The position numbers and the translations under genes are program-made. From assembly GCF_048264025.1 (NCBI RefSeq), contig NZ_JBLXDN010000006.1, positions 1-64,000 of the forward strand: a stretch of 64,000 nt of DNA, read 5' to 3'. This DNA is from Nitrincola sp048264025. Lineage in GTDB: Bacteria > Pseudomonadota > Gammaproteobacteria > Pseudomonadales > Balneatricaceae. This document shows positions 35,930 through 44,472 of the stretch, one piece after another; within the stretch, counting starts at the first letter, position 1, and each line of letters opens with the position of its first letter. The notes beneath the pieces were generated by a model that did not search any database, was not told where the DNA came from, and saw only the letters and a program-made list of their open reading frames with translations.

Positions 35930-38900
35930 CTAGAAATTAACCTTCAGCCCGGCGGTCAGGGTGCGCCCTGGTCCCGGCATCAGGGTCTTGGCCATGGGGT
36001 CCAGGTAGTATTCGTCGGTGACGTTGGTCACGCCCAGATTGAAGGTGATGGAGGGGTTCACCTGGAAGTTGGTGTAAAGGTCATGCAGCAGCACCGATGG
36101 GGTGTAGAAGGTGTCCACGCCCTGGCGGAACCACGCATCCCGAATTGCGTAATCGTTATAATCCGAGACACCCTGTTCGGAGGCCAGCAGTTTATCCAAC
36201 TGGTCGTTTTTCACCGCGGAGTGGTAAGTGCCGCGCCAGCCCATGTCCAGGCGGCTGTTCAGCAGGCGGGTGCCAAGGGTCATGTCGATGGAGTACCTGG
36301 GTAGCAGACTGCTGCCGCTATAGGTGCCGGGGAAGCCGCCGGTGACACAGCTGGGAATGCGGTTGTAGTAGGGGTCCATGCTGTAAGCATAATCTTTGTC
36401 GCAGAGCTCCTGCTTCAACCGGTAGGAAGCCCCGAGGCTGCCGTAGAAACCGCCGGTGTCGAAACGGGACTGCAGTTCGATACCACTGGTTTTCTTCTTG
36501 TCGTACTGAATGACATCGTAATAGAAGGTTCGGTCGATTAAGTCCTCAATTTCGGTGTTGTAGTAGCTTACCCGTACGTCGGCGAGTGCCAGGGCAGGGA
36601 AGAACTGGGTCAGGTTGTGGCTGTAGCCTACCTCCCAGTTGGTGCTGCGCTCGGGCTTGCTGGCGCCGTTTACCGCCAAGTTGCCGACGGTGCCGGCACC
36701 GTCGATGATGGCGCTGGAGGTCAGCTCGTTGATGCTGGGGAAGCGGGTAGTCTGGGCGTAGCGCACGAAGGCGGTGCCATGGGAGGTCACCCGGGCGGTG
36801 GCGCTCAACACAGGGCTGAAGGCTTCGCCGGACTGCTCCTCGGGCATATCCCAGGCCTGGCCGGCTTCAATATCCTCATAGACAGCAGCGCCATGGGTGC
36901 CAGCCGTTTTGGTTCGGTCATAGATTCTGACAGGAGCCTCCACCACCTGCCCTTGTGAATTGATCGTGGTAGCCGTTTCAGTTGGGTCGATGGGGGAGTC
37001 GGCAAGGGGACTCTGTGATGAATCCAGCTTGCCATCCACCATGGGTACAAATACTTCGTGGGTCCAGTAATAGGCAGAGGTGTTACCGTCCCGGAAAACT
37101 CCGTCTCCTCTGAATGCATTGAAAGCAGCACCAGCCTCTTCCCACGCCGCCATGGCTGGCGTGGTCATCCCATTGGCTCTGGCATCCCAATCCGCCGGGG
37201 TAAGCGCGGCGTCAGCATCAGCCCTGTTGTTTAAGAGAGTATTGTATGTATCCGCCTTCTCTTCCGTTAACAGCTCACCGTAGACCAGCCTCTCCCCGGT
37301 CTTGACCCGCTTGGCCGCAAAAAATGCCTCCTGCTGGCGGCGGCGCTCGGCGGTGCCGGTATCCTTGCCGGTGTAGTGCAGGTAGCGGGTGCCGGCGGTG
37401 AGGGTAAGCCAGTTGGTGGGCTGCCAGGCCAGGTTCATCATGGCTGAGTATTCCTTGCGCTCGCCTGAACGTGGGCCGAGGCGGTCGGAGGAAGCAAACA
37501 ACATGCCGCTATCCGGCGCCACGCCCCCGGTGGTGCTGGTCAGGCCATTAGCCCCGGTGATCTTCTCGTCCAGAGTTTCCTTCTGGTAGCCGCCGCCGAC
37601 GGTGAATTGCAGAGAGTCGGTCAGCTGCATCTGGTTGCTGAAGTCAAAGCCGGTGCGGTCGTGACTGGTCCACTGACGGCCCCTGGAGACAATGGTGCCG
37701 TCGTGTTCCGGCTCCGGGATCATGCCTGGCGCCACTTCTTCCCAGACGGTTTCCCAGAAATTCAGTTCGTCATAGGTCGCCTGGTCGACATCGATTGTGT
37801 AGGGGGCGGCGCCGGTCTGGTAGCGGGTACCTTCTGTCTTTGTGTGCCACAGGCTGGTTTCCAGGTTGAGCCAGTTCGACCCTTCGGGCTTGAAGTCGTA
37901 GCTCAACTTGTATCTATCGAGCCTCAACTCCGAATGCGGGAATTCGTATACGAACTGCCGTTCGTTTGCCCAGTCTCGGTCCGGCTCAGCTTGTTCCGCA
38001 CCCTCCCTGTAGCCCCACAGCAGAATCGACTGACCGGGGGTGGTTTCACCAAACTTCAGGTCGGTACGCATGAACTGCAGGCTCAGTTGCTGATTGTTGG
38101 GAAAATACCAGTTGTTCTTGAACAGCGTGGTTTTGGTTTCGTTGGAGGTGTTGAATACCTCGTTCCCCGGGTAGTACAGCTTGGTCAAGTTGGGGATGTA
38201 CCTGTCTGTGGTATCTTCGGCATAAGGATCATGTCCGGAATATTTGTCGGCGTTGCTTTTCCCGGCGTAATAGTTGCCCGAGGATCGTTCGCTGTGGGCC
38301 AGCAGTACATCCATAAAGTCGTTGCGCCCGGCGATGGCCAGCATTCCTGAATTGTCTTCGAAGTTGAGGATATTGTCGTCGCCCTTGATGCGTGGGTCCT
38401 GCGAGGGCACATTGATCGTTGTGACGGCGGTCCGCTCCGTTCCGGGGATGTCGCGATAATCCTGGCCGTAGACGGAAGTGGCGTCGAAACGTGGCTTGCT
38501 GGTATTGCCTGATGTCTCAAGGTCGACCTCGATACCGAAGCTGTTGCCTTCCGGAATAATGTCGTTGGGTTCGATGGTACGGACATTCACGGCCCCGCCG
38601 ACGCCGCTCGTGATGCCGCGACTCAATGAAGGGCCCTTTTCCACTTCCACACTGCGTACCAATGCCGTATCAAGATAGCTGCGGTTGCCTGCGCCAAAGA
38701 AATGCAGCCAGACGTTGGTGGACTGCTCGGTGCCGTCAACGGTAAGGGGAGTGCGTCCTTCGCCGGTGATGCCGCGGATATTGGGGGTAATGGACTGGCT
38801 GCTGCGCGTGTCCATGCTGTAGACACCGTTCATGCCCTTGAAGATGTCGCCGGGGTTGGCGGTCTGGTAGCGCTGTAGCGATTCCCGGTCGATATACAAG

Positions 38901-39193
38901 TTGGTGATGTTTTTATCGTAAACATCGTTATACCCTTGTTCGTCAATATCAATCAGTGAATGCTGAATAATAAGGGGGAAGAGGGTAATGTCACTGGTCG
39001 ATGGCTGCGCGGCTTGGTCTTGTTCATCTTCTGTCTCCGTTGATGATGCTATATCCATAGCCGTTTGGGCCGACGCAGAGGGGGCCGACAGGATGATACA
39101 TGCCAGCATAGCGGTGATGAATGTGCGTAGGGGCCAGGTATTTTCAACGTGCTGGTAAACTGTGATATTGGTTTGCAAGGGCTCTCTCCTCAT
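35930..39193 (-). CDS. hphR: TonB-dependent hemophilin/heme receptor
   Basis: 1087 residues: signal peptide ending at ASA-QTA, a plug domain (about residues 90-250; NPGDIFKGMNGVYSMDTRSSQS, NIRGITGEGRTPLTVDG, VEVEKGPSLSRGITSGVGG) and a long 22-strand barrel ending TDEYYLDPMAKTL-PGRTLTAGLKVNF with terminal Phe. I chose ATG 39193 because AGGGAGA lies before it and the signal peptide follows; a frame from 39322 reads through the promoter. It is long for the family, with extended extracellular loops that fit docking of a protein ligand. First gene of a unit with hphA and hsmA, behind a Fur-like box. GC is higher than its flanks (36421-36480 counts 63%). Confidence 0.88.
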   Translation of the reverse strand: MRREPLQTNITVYQHVENTWPLRTFITAMLACIILSAPSASAQTAMDIASSTETEDEQDQAAQPSTSDITLFPLIIQHSLIDIDEQGYNDVYDKNITNLYIDRESLQRYQTANPGDIFKGMNGVYSMDTRSSQSITPNIRGITGEGRTPLTVDGTEQSTNVWLHFFGAGNRSYLDTALVRSVEVEKGPSLSRGITSGVGGAVNVRTIEPNDIIPEGNSFGIEVDLETSGNTSKPRFDATSVYGQDYRDIPGTERTAVTTINVPSQDPRIKGDDNILNFEDNSGMLAIAGRNDFMDVLLAHSERSSGNYYAGKSNADKYSGHDPYAEDTTDRYIPNLTKLYYPGNEVFNTSNETKTTLFKNNWYFPNNQQLSLQFMRTDLKFGETTPGQSILLWGYREGAEQAEPDRDWANERQFVYEFPHSELRLDRYKLSYDFKPEGSNWLNLETSLWHTKTEGTRYQTGAAPYTIDVDQATYDELNFWETVWEEVAPGMIPEPEHDGTIVSRGRQWTSHDRTGFDFSNQMQLTDSLQFTVGGGYQKETLDEKITGANGLTSTTGGVAPDSGMLFASSDRLGPRSGERKEYSAMMNLAWQPTNWLTLTAGTRYLHYTGKDTGTAERRRQQEAFFAAKRVKTGERLVYGELLTEEKADTYNTLLNNRADADAALTPADWDARANGMTTPAMAAWEEAGAAFNAFRGDGVFRDGNTSAYYWTHEVFVPMVDGKLDSSQSPLADSPIDPTETATTINSQGQVVEAPVRIYDRTKTAGTHGAAVYEDIEAGQAWDMPEEQSGEAFSPVLSATARVTSHGTAFVRYAQTTRFPSINELTSSAIIDGAGTVGNLAVNGASKPERSTNWEVGYSHNLTQFFPALALADVRVSYYNTEIEDLIDRTFYYDVIQYDKKKTSGIELQSRFDTGGFYGSLGASYRLKQELCDKDYAYSMDPYYNRIPSCVTGGFPGTYSGSSLLPRYSIDMTLGTRLLNSRLDMGWRGTYHSAVKNDQLDKLLASEQGVSDYNDYAIRDAWFRQGVDTFYTPSVLLHDLYTNFQVNPSITFNLGVTNVTDEYYLDPMAKTLMPGPGRTLTAGLKVNF

Positions 39194-39281
39194 GGTTAAT
39201 GTCTCCCTGAATCGATTGACTGGTGTTCTTGCGCACCGCCGTGTCGAGTGTGGCCGGCATGGCAATAACCAAGTACTCGAC

Positions 39282-39323
39282 TTTATAGACCTCTGGCTAC
39301 AAATAAGAATGATAATTATCAAT
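39282..39323 (-). promoter_or_regulatory. hphR promoter with overlapping Fur-like and DNR/FNR-like box
   Basis: 39305-39323 matches about 13 of 19 positions of the Fur box and contains the palindrome TGATAATTATCA. Within it, 39309-39322 reads ATGAT-AATT-ATCAA, nine of ten matches to the FNR/DNR box TTGAT-N4-ATCAA. A minus-strand -10 TATAAA lies at 39287-39282, placing the box centre near -41, the class II activator position. The sequence supports both regulators; which binds is open. Confidence 0.55.
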
Positions 39324-39425
39324 TTTTAGAAAATGTTTCTTTTTCCATAAAATTGACCTTGATTGAGGTCTGGACATAGAGCAAGCAGGGGAAAAGTTCA
39401 TGAAATACACTTTGATGAAATTCTT

Positions 39426-39444
39426 GATTTTGAGAATCATTATC
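39426..39444 (+). promoter_or_regulatory. Fur box before the DNR-type regulator gene
   Basis: GATTTTGAGAATCATTATC matches 16 of 19 positions of the Fur consensus (GATAATGATAATCATTATC). It lies 76 bases before the regulator start and about 100 bases from the hphR box in the same divergent spacer (39194-39519). Confidence 0.7.
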
Positions 39445-39519
39445 AGTTATAGTTGGCTGATATTCTTTCATGCAGTCCATGCTTTTTGAGCCTCGGGTTT
39501 GCAATGGGAAAGGTGGTGT

Positions 39520-40291
39520 ATGAAGATTTCTGTATTGGAACAGCTCTTGAATCAGACACCGGTGTTTACTCAGTTGCCTGAGACAGCGCGCCAGTCTCTG
39601 ATGGAAAATGCCAGCCTGATTCGTTTGAAGGCTCGACAACATCTATTTCATATGGGGGATTCGGCGACCCATTTTTTTCTGGTCAAGTTCGGTACGATTA
39701 CGTTGTATCGCCCCAGTTACAGTGGCGATAACAAGGTATTTCGGACGTTGTCCAGTGGCGATCTTTTGGCCGAAACAGTAATGTTTCTCAAGTTGCCAGA
39801 GTACCCGCTGTCTGCCCAGGCAGCGGGCAATGCCACCTGCTATCGCTTGTCCCGAGAGAGCCTGCTGCAGGTGTGCCGGGAGTCTCCTGATTTCAGCCTT
39901 GAACTGATGTCTGGAATGGCTATGCGCATATCCCAATCACTCAATCGCATCGATCTGCTGACGATGAGTAACGCCGCACAACGGCTAGTACTGTACCTTA
40001 TGGATTTGTATATGCAGCAGCGACGCTCATGGCTGACGCTGCCAGGCAAGCAAGCACGTACTTGCTAGGCAGCTCAATATCACGCCGGAGACATTGTCAC
40101 GCCAATTGACCGGTTTCAAGCGTGCGGGTTTGATTGGCAGTCACGGTGCTAAACAATTGGTGCTGTTGGACCCTAAAGGTTTGTGCGAGGCTGTTGATTT
40201 GCCACCGCCTAATATGGAGCCGCAGCACGTGATGCCGACACGAGGTCTGGGCAGCAGCTTATTTGACTGCTGCAACTTCACTCATCGTTAA
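39520..40291 (+). pseudogene. DNR-type Crp/Fnr regulator, frameshifted
   Basis: The first frame (39520-40068) gives 182 residues: a cNMP-type sensor domain and dimer helix (AETVMFLKLPEYPLSAQA, SNAAQRLVLYLM) most like DNR, the heme-based NO sensor, and without the N-terminal cysteines of Fnr. It stops at TAG 40066. The next frame (+1) continues LARQLNITPETLSRQLTGFKRAGLIG, the missing DNA-recognition helix, to TAA 40289. A two-base loss or one-base gain between 40044 and 40060 explains both. Undamaged, the product would be about 256 residues. It faces the nnrS operon tail to tail, so it was probably its regulator. Confidence 0.82.
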
Positions 40292-40297
40292 ACCGTT

Positions 40298-41602
40298 TTA
40301 TCCACAAGCAGGTCCATGTCCACCAGAATTATTAGACGCTTCTCGAAGGGGCTCGGCGCAGCTTATCTGATCGTCTGTACGTGGTCCTGCGAGCACTGGC
40401 CAGCTCATAACCAGATACACACTGAAACAACCTGCCCAGAGTGCACCGGATACCGTTAACAAAGGCTGCATCCAGGTTAGCATTGGAGCTATTCCTGCCA
40501 GGGCTCTAAGTATGGCCGCGATCACCAGTCCCACGGCGACCAGTATCAGCCAGATACGTGTGTCTAGCCAGCGTCCTGTGTGTATGCGTCCGACCAATGC
40601 CATAATCACAAAAATGGATAATCCCATGGCACCTGTCATCAGTAGATGTCGGCCCGCAGATGGTATTACCGGTAGCCCCAACCAAGCAGCGCCCATCAAG
40701 CCATAGCCTAATGCAATGAACCAATAACTGGCATACAGCATCAGCGCCCAACGGGTAAGCAGCGCCCGACCGACATGCCAGTCGTTCAACAGGTTAAGCA
40801 TGGCGGCAGCGGCAGCCAATGCGGTCCATCCGGTAATCACGTCATGCCCCAACGCAAACTCCGTTACGCTACATACGCCGATGGTAAAGATTGCCAAATT
40901 GCGGCGTGGTGGTCGGGCAAGATAGCCAATATCCTGATTGCTACTGTCGAACTCACCGGGTTTACCCTGCTCGATCAAGTGGTTAACCACGGCCATGGAG
41001 ACTCTGCTGGTGGCCACGATGATCAACATCATGACGACACCAGTTGCCATTCTTAACCAGATCAAAGGATCTTGTTGCAACATAACGGCTATAAAAAAAC
41101 CGATTTGTAAGGCTGCTAGTACGCTCATGATTAGAGCAAAGCTCATGTGCTGGCGTTGAGGGTCTCTCCAAAGCGATGGCCCTAGTTGCCATAGTAGGCC
41201 TAACCAAAGTGCTAGATTGCTTAAGGCGGCAGGCCAAAGCCCCAGAAGGGGTGACCAACTACCACTCAGAGCATAGAGACCTCGAGCCAGTAGCCACAGC
41301 AGCACTAGAAGCAGCAAGCTCTGTCGGTTGATCGGCTCAGTTCGGGTGAATTCAGGAATGGCCGTTAGAGCAAATCCAGCAATGGCCGCTGTTACAAAAC
41401 CAAAAATCAGTTCGTGCCCATGCCACGCCAGCGCCCCTCCTGGAAGATTCAGTGATAGCAGCCCGTTCCAGTTCAGTAACCATAACGCCATCAATGGCGG
41501 CACACTGGCGGCTGTCAGCAGGAAAAAAGGTCGAAAACCACACATCAATATGGGTATGTGTTCGAGTTTCGATGTAAATGAAAAGACGTTCACACTGAGC
41601 AT
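40298..41602 (-). CDS. nnrS: NnrS family heme-copper membrane protein
   Basis: 434 residues, about twelve membrane segments. CGFRPFFLLTA near the start and ALAWHGHELIFGF near residue 60 are NnrS signatures; NnrS contains heme and copper and protects cells from nitric oxide or its iron complexes. It overlaps the ABC ATPase gene by 13 bases as the last gene of the unit. Its expression is usually under NO-responsive regulators such as NnrR or DNR, and a damaged DNR-like gene lies next to it. Confidence 0.88.
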   Translation of the reverse strand: MLSVNVFSFTSKLEHIPILMCGFRPFFLLTAASVPPLMALWLLNWNGLLSLNLPGGALAWHGHELIFGFVTAAIAGFALTAIPEFTRTEPINRQSLLLLVLLWLLARGLYALSGSWSPLLGLWPAALSNLALWLGLLWQLGPSLWRDPQRQHMSFALIMSVLAALQIGFFIAVMLQQDPLIWLRMATGVVMMLIIVATSRVSMAVVNHLIEQGKPGEFDSSNQDIGYLARPPRRNLAIFTIGVCSVTEFALGHDVITGWTALAAAAAMLNLLNDWHVGRALLTRWALMLYASYWFIALGYGLMGAAWLGLPVIPSAGRHLLMTGAMGLSIFVIMALVGRIHTGRWLDTRIWLILVAVGLVIAAILRALAGIAPMLTWMQPLLTVSGALWAGCFSVYLVMSWPVLAGPRTDDQISCAEPLREASNNSGGHGPACG

Positions 41603-42375
41603 CCCTGAATCGGTTGGTGACTATTGAACGGTGACAAGGTGTCATCCGACAACCCGAAGCCGATACGTATGGCGTCTACCTGCATTAGTTTTGCCATGGT
41701 GTGATATACCCAGGCACTATCGCGCTGGTGGTGTGGGTGCATCAGTGGAAACTCATATAAAATTCGTCCTGGTTTGGGTACCATCATTACGATACGGTCG
41801 GCTAGACGTACGGCTTCTATTAGGTCATGGGTAATTAGCAGGACAGCCGTACCTTGTTGGGCAATCTGCAGATCAAGCGCAGCATAGAGTGCTTCTTTAA
41901 GCCCTATATCAAGCGCAGTGAAGGGCTCATCCAGCAATAGCAGATCAGGATTGATCACCAGTGCACGGGCCAGCGAAACCCGGCTTTGCATGCCGCCGGA
42001 TAGCGCGTGGGGATATTTGTCCATATCTCGAAGGGATAAGCCCATGCGTTGACCAAGATCTGCTGCGCGTTTCCGCCGGGCGGTTCCAGCAACCCCCAGT
42101 GCCTTCAATCCCAGCGCTATATTGTCCAACCCTGTTTTCCAGGGCATTAGGCGTGGCTCTTGAAACACACAGGCCGGGCCTCTAAATTCCGAATGGATTA
42201 TTCCTTCCGACGGTGTGAGTAATCCAGATACTAGATGTAGTAAAGTCGATTTGCCGCACCCTGACGGCCCGACTAATGCGAGTGTTTCGCTAGCATGCAG
42301 GTCTAGATTCACATTAGTTAAGGCTTCTGTAATGCCGTAACGATGGGAAAGATGACGGATATGTAATACGCTCAT
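41590..42375 (-). CDS. ABC transporter ATP-binding protein, SsuB/TauB-like
   Basis: 261 residues with Walker A GPSGCGKST, Q-loop, signature LSGGMQSRVSLARA, Walker B LLLLDEPFTALD and H-loop ITHD. Closest in style to nitrate/sulfonate/taurine importers. It overlaps the permease gene by four bases (ATGA) and nnrS by 13, so all are translated from one message. Substrate unknown. Confidence 0.88.
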   Translation of the reverse strand: MSVLHIRHLSHRYGITEALTNVNLDLHASETLALVGPSGCGKSTLLHLVSGLLTPSEGIIHSEFRGPACVFQEPRLMPWKTGLDNIALGLKALGVAGTARRKRAADLGQRMGLSLRDMDKYPHALSGGMQSRVSLARALVINPDLLLLDEPFTALDIGLKEALYAALDLQIAQQGTAVLLITHDLIEAVRLADRIVMMVPKPGRILYEFPLMHPHHQRDSAWVYHTMAKLMQVDAIRIGFGLSDDTLSPFNSHQPIQGCSV

Positions 42376-43163
42376 TCAGTAATGCCTGTACGCCAGTTTT
42401 CGACTCGCCGTTTGATTGGTTCCAATACCAGATACTCCAGTGCCAGCAATAGGCCCAATACTGCTAGAATCCATCCTAGAGAGGTGGTTGTGTCGAGTTG
42501 GGCTCGTGATACGGCTAATGCTGCACCGACGCCATCAACGGTAGTCAGTAATTCGGCCATAACAACGACTTTCCAGGAAGTTCCCAGTGCGGTAATCCAG
42601 GCTGGAAACAGATAGGACATGATTTGAGGTAAGAATACATCCGTCAGCCCCATTCGCGCAGGTAGGCGGTAGACGTACGCAACATCCTTTAGTTTGTTAT
42701 CCAGCATCTTGCTACCTTGCATGGCGCCTGCAAACACTATCGGGAAACAGGCCACAAAAACAGTAAAAATCGGTGTGGCATCCCCCATGCCAAACCACAG
42801 CATTGCAAGCACAAGCCAAGCGATGGGAGGCATGCCTAGCAACAATGTCACCAGCGGGCGAGCCATCATAGCGACAGTCATTGAACGGCCAGCAATCAAG
42901 CCTAGTAATGTGCCGATTGATAGTGCCAAACCCAGTCCGAATAGCGCACGTCGAGCAGAGATAACCAGTGTTGGCCATGCGATGCCGCTTTCAAACATGC
43001 TCACCAACTGCTGTATTGTGGCCATAGGGCCAGGTAACACCAGATCACCATAAAATCGTCCTACGCCTTCCCATAATGCACAGAATAATAACAAACTGGT
43101 TATGGCACCCCAGCCGCTCCATAAATAAGCCAGTGAGGCTGCTATCACTCGATGAAAGCGCAT
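42372..43163 (-). CDS. ABC transporter permease, SsuC/TauC-like
   Basis: 263 residues, about six membrane segments, with the coupling EAA-type loop (AELLTTVDGVGAALAVSRAQLDT) seen in the nitrate/sulfonate/taurine permease family. It starts five bases after the binding-protein gene stop. Substrate unknown. Confidence 0.87.
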   Translation of the reverse strand: MRFHRVIAASLAYLWSGWGAITSLLLFCALWEGVGRFYGDLVLPGPMATIQQLVSMFESGIAWPTLVISARRALFGLGLALSIGTLLGLIAGRSMTVAMMARPLVTLLLGMPPIAWLVLAMLWFGMGDATPIFTVFVACFPIVFAGAMQGSKMLDNKLKDVAYVYRLPARMGLTDVFLPQIMSYLFPAWITALGTSWKVVVMAELLTTVDGVGAALAVSRAQLDTTTSLGWILAVLGLLLALEYLVLEPIKRRVENWRTGITE

Positions 43164-43168
43164 CGAAA

Positions 43169-44188
43169 TCAGGGTTTCAAGCCGTAAAAAGCATTATCTG
43201 GAAGCTTCCCACCCACTGTTGCGGGTTCACGTTCTAGTAGAAGCTGTAAAAAATCTTGTAGTGCCTGCTGAGACTCGCTGGCTGTTGCGTAATGAACCGG
43301 CCAGGCTTCAATTGCATCGGTAGCCGATTCTGGTGTTAATAGATCAATATGCCGAGCGGCCATTTCACCACAGGCCTGTGGGGTTGCAATACACCATTGA
43401 TAGGATGCAGCGTAGGCTTGCTCTAGCCGAGCCACCCAAATGCCGTCTGTTCTTTTCTCTCCCAATACAACCATTCCCGCTTGAGGGACAAATGGCTTGG
43501 TTTGCAGTAAGCGTCCCCATTCCTGTTGCATATCAACACTCCGATAAAGGTCCGGTGCAACCACAGAAAGTGGGAAGGAACGGGTTTTACGCAAGGCCAT
43601 GGATACGGCGGGTTCAGCCAACAGAGCATGGTCAACTCTACGCATAATAAGTAACTGCATAGCGTCCATGGGGGTGGCTGTGTAGCGCACCGTGAAGTCC
43701 TTGTGTGGGTCCAGTCCTGCCTGCTCAGCTAGGTAAGTGAACATAATGTCTGGCATGTCTGCTCGAAAGGGGATTGCAATTTCTTCACCTTGAAAGTCAG
43801 CCAGTGTTTTCATATCAGGATTACGTGAAACCATCCAGAGTATGCCCCATACAGAGACATTCACCAGTCGCAACGGTACACCACGGTTGTACATATTGGC
43901 TGCCACATTGGTCGGCATCGCGATAAAATCAGCATTCCCATTTAGTGATAGGGCACGCAATTGATCGGGGTTGGTCCAGACTTGGAACTCGATGTGCTGG
44001 GCCAGGTCATTAAGTACACCGCTTTCTATCATGTGGAGAAGAGGAAAGGAAACAACGGCCGGGGGGCCTGATAGGAGGAGTCTTGCTTGAGTAGCGTTGT
44101 TTGTATGCATCGACTCAGCCAGGCCTGACAGGCTCAAGCAGCAGGTTAGCAGTGTTAGCTGTATACAAAATCTGGGCATGATAGACAT
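43169..44188 (-). CDS. ABC transporter periplasmic binding protein, NMT1/SsuA-like
   Basis: 339 residues: signal peptide (hydrophobic to about residue 22, cut near GLA-ESM) and a type II periplasmic binding fold of the NMT1/SsuA kind, with NADFIAMPTNVAANMYNRG and FQGEEIAIPFRADMPDIMFTYLA as recognisable parts. It is the first gene of the ABC-nnrS unit. Family members bind sulfonates, nitrate or thiamine precursors, but association with NnrS and Fur control suggests another ligand. Start ATG 44188 or 44179 cannot be settled. Confidence 0.83.
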   Translation of the reverse strand: MSIMPRFCIQLTLLTCCLSLSGLAESMHTNNATQARLLLSGPPAVVSFPLLHMIESGVLNDLAQHIEFQVWTNPDQLRALSLNGNADFIAMPTNVAANMYNRGVPLRLVNVSVWGILWMVSRNPDMKTLADFQGEEIAIPFRADMPDIMFTYLAEQAGLDPHKDFTVRYTATPMDAMQLLIMRRVDHALLAEPAVSMALRKTRSFPLSVVAPDLYRSVDMQQEWGRLLQTKPFVPQAGMVVLGEKRTDGIWVARLEQAYAASYQWCIATPQACGEMAARHIDLLTPESATDAIEAWPVHYATASESQQALQDFLQLLLEREPATVGGKLPDNAFYGLKP

Positions 44189-44218
44189 TATTCTAAATGC
44201 TCATATAATATTGACAAT

Positions 44219-44288
44219 GAAGATGATAATCGTTTTCATATTTGAATATTACGTTGATATCCACTTGGATAAAAATGATAAATATCAA
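44219..44288 (-). promoter_or_regulatory. ABC-nnrS promoter with DNR/FNR-like box and Fur box
   Basis: 44275-44288 reads ATGAT-AAAT-ATCAA, nine of ten matches to TTGAT-N4-ATCAA. A minus-strand -10 TAATAT lies at 44251-44246, predicting a start near 44239 and putting the box centre near -42 (class II position). 44219-44237 (GAAGATGATAATCGTTTTC) matches 15 of 19 Fur positions and overlaps or follows the predicted start, where Fur would block transcription. Confidence 0.55.
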
Positions 44289-44402
44289 TTTTATTCAGAT
44301 AGGTCCGATTAGGTTGAGGCAGGGCCAAGTTGACGGGCTTGCTTTTTTGCCGTCAGACCGCTATTTTTCATCGTCCGAACTCTTTTCAGACGGCACATAA
44401 CT

Positions 44403-44429
44403 GAACTTTTCAGGTAAAATTAGGTCACA
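44403..44429 (+). promoter_or_regulatory. sigma-E-like promoter of rpoH
   Basis: GAACTT, a 15-base spacer and GTCACA resemble the sigma-E consensus (GGAACTT-N15/16-GTCTGA), with the -35 element perfect over six bases and the -10 weaker. It lies 44 bases before rpoH. One rpoH promoter in Escherichia coli is sigma-E dependent, which supports the call. Confidence 0.5.
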
Positions 44430-44472
44430 GTGGTAGTGAAAATTTCAGCAAAAAACAGAGGTTATAATTAAC

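Noticed and set aside
37607..38350. A 247-codon open frame on the plus strand
   Set aside because: It lies wholly opposite hphR in GC-rich sequence, where antisense frames stay open by composition; it has no ribosome binding site or domain.
39319..39642. A 107-codon minus-strand frame upstream of hphR
   Set aside because: It spans the divergent promoter region with two Fur-like boxes and overlaps the regulator gene; no binding site or homology.
40044..40068. Programmed ribosomal frameshift in the DNR-like gene
   Set aside because: There is no slippery heptamer, downstream structure or known precedent in this family; mutation or sequencing error is simpler.
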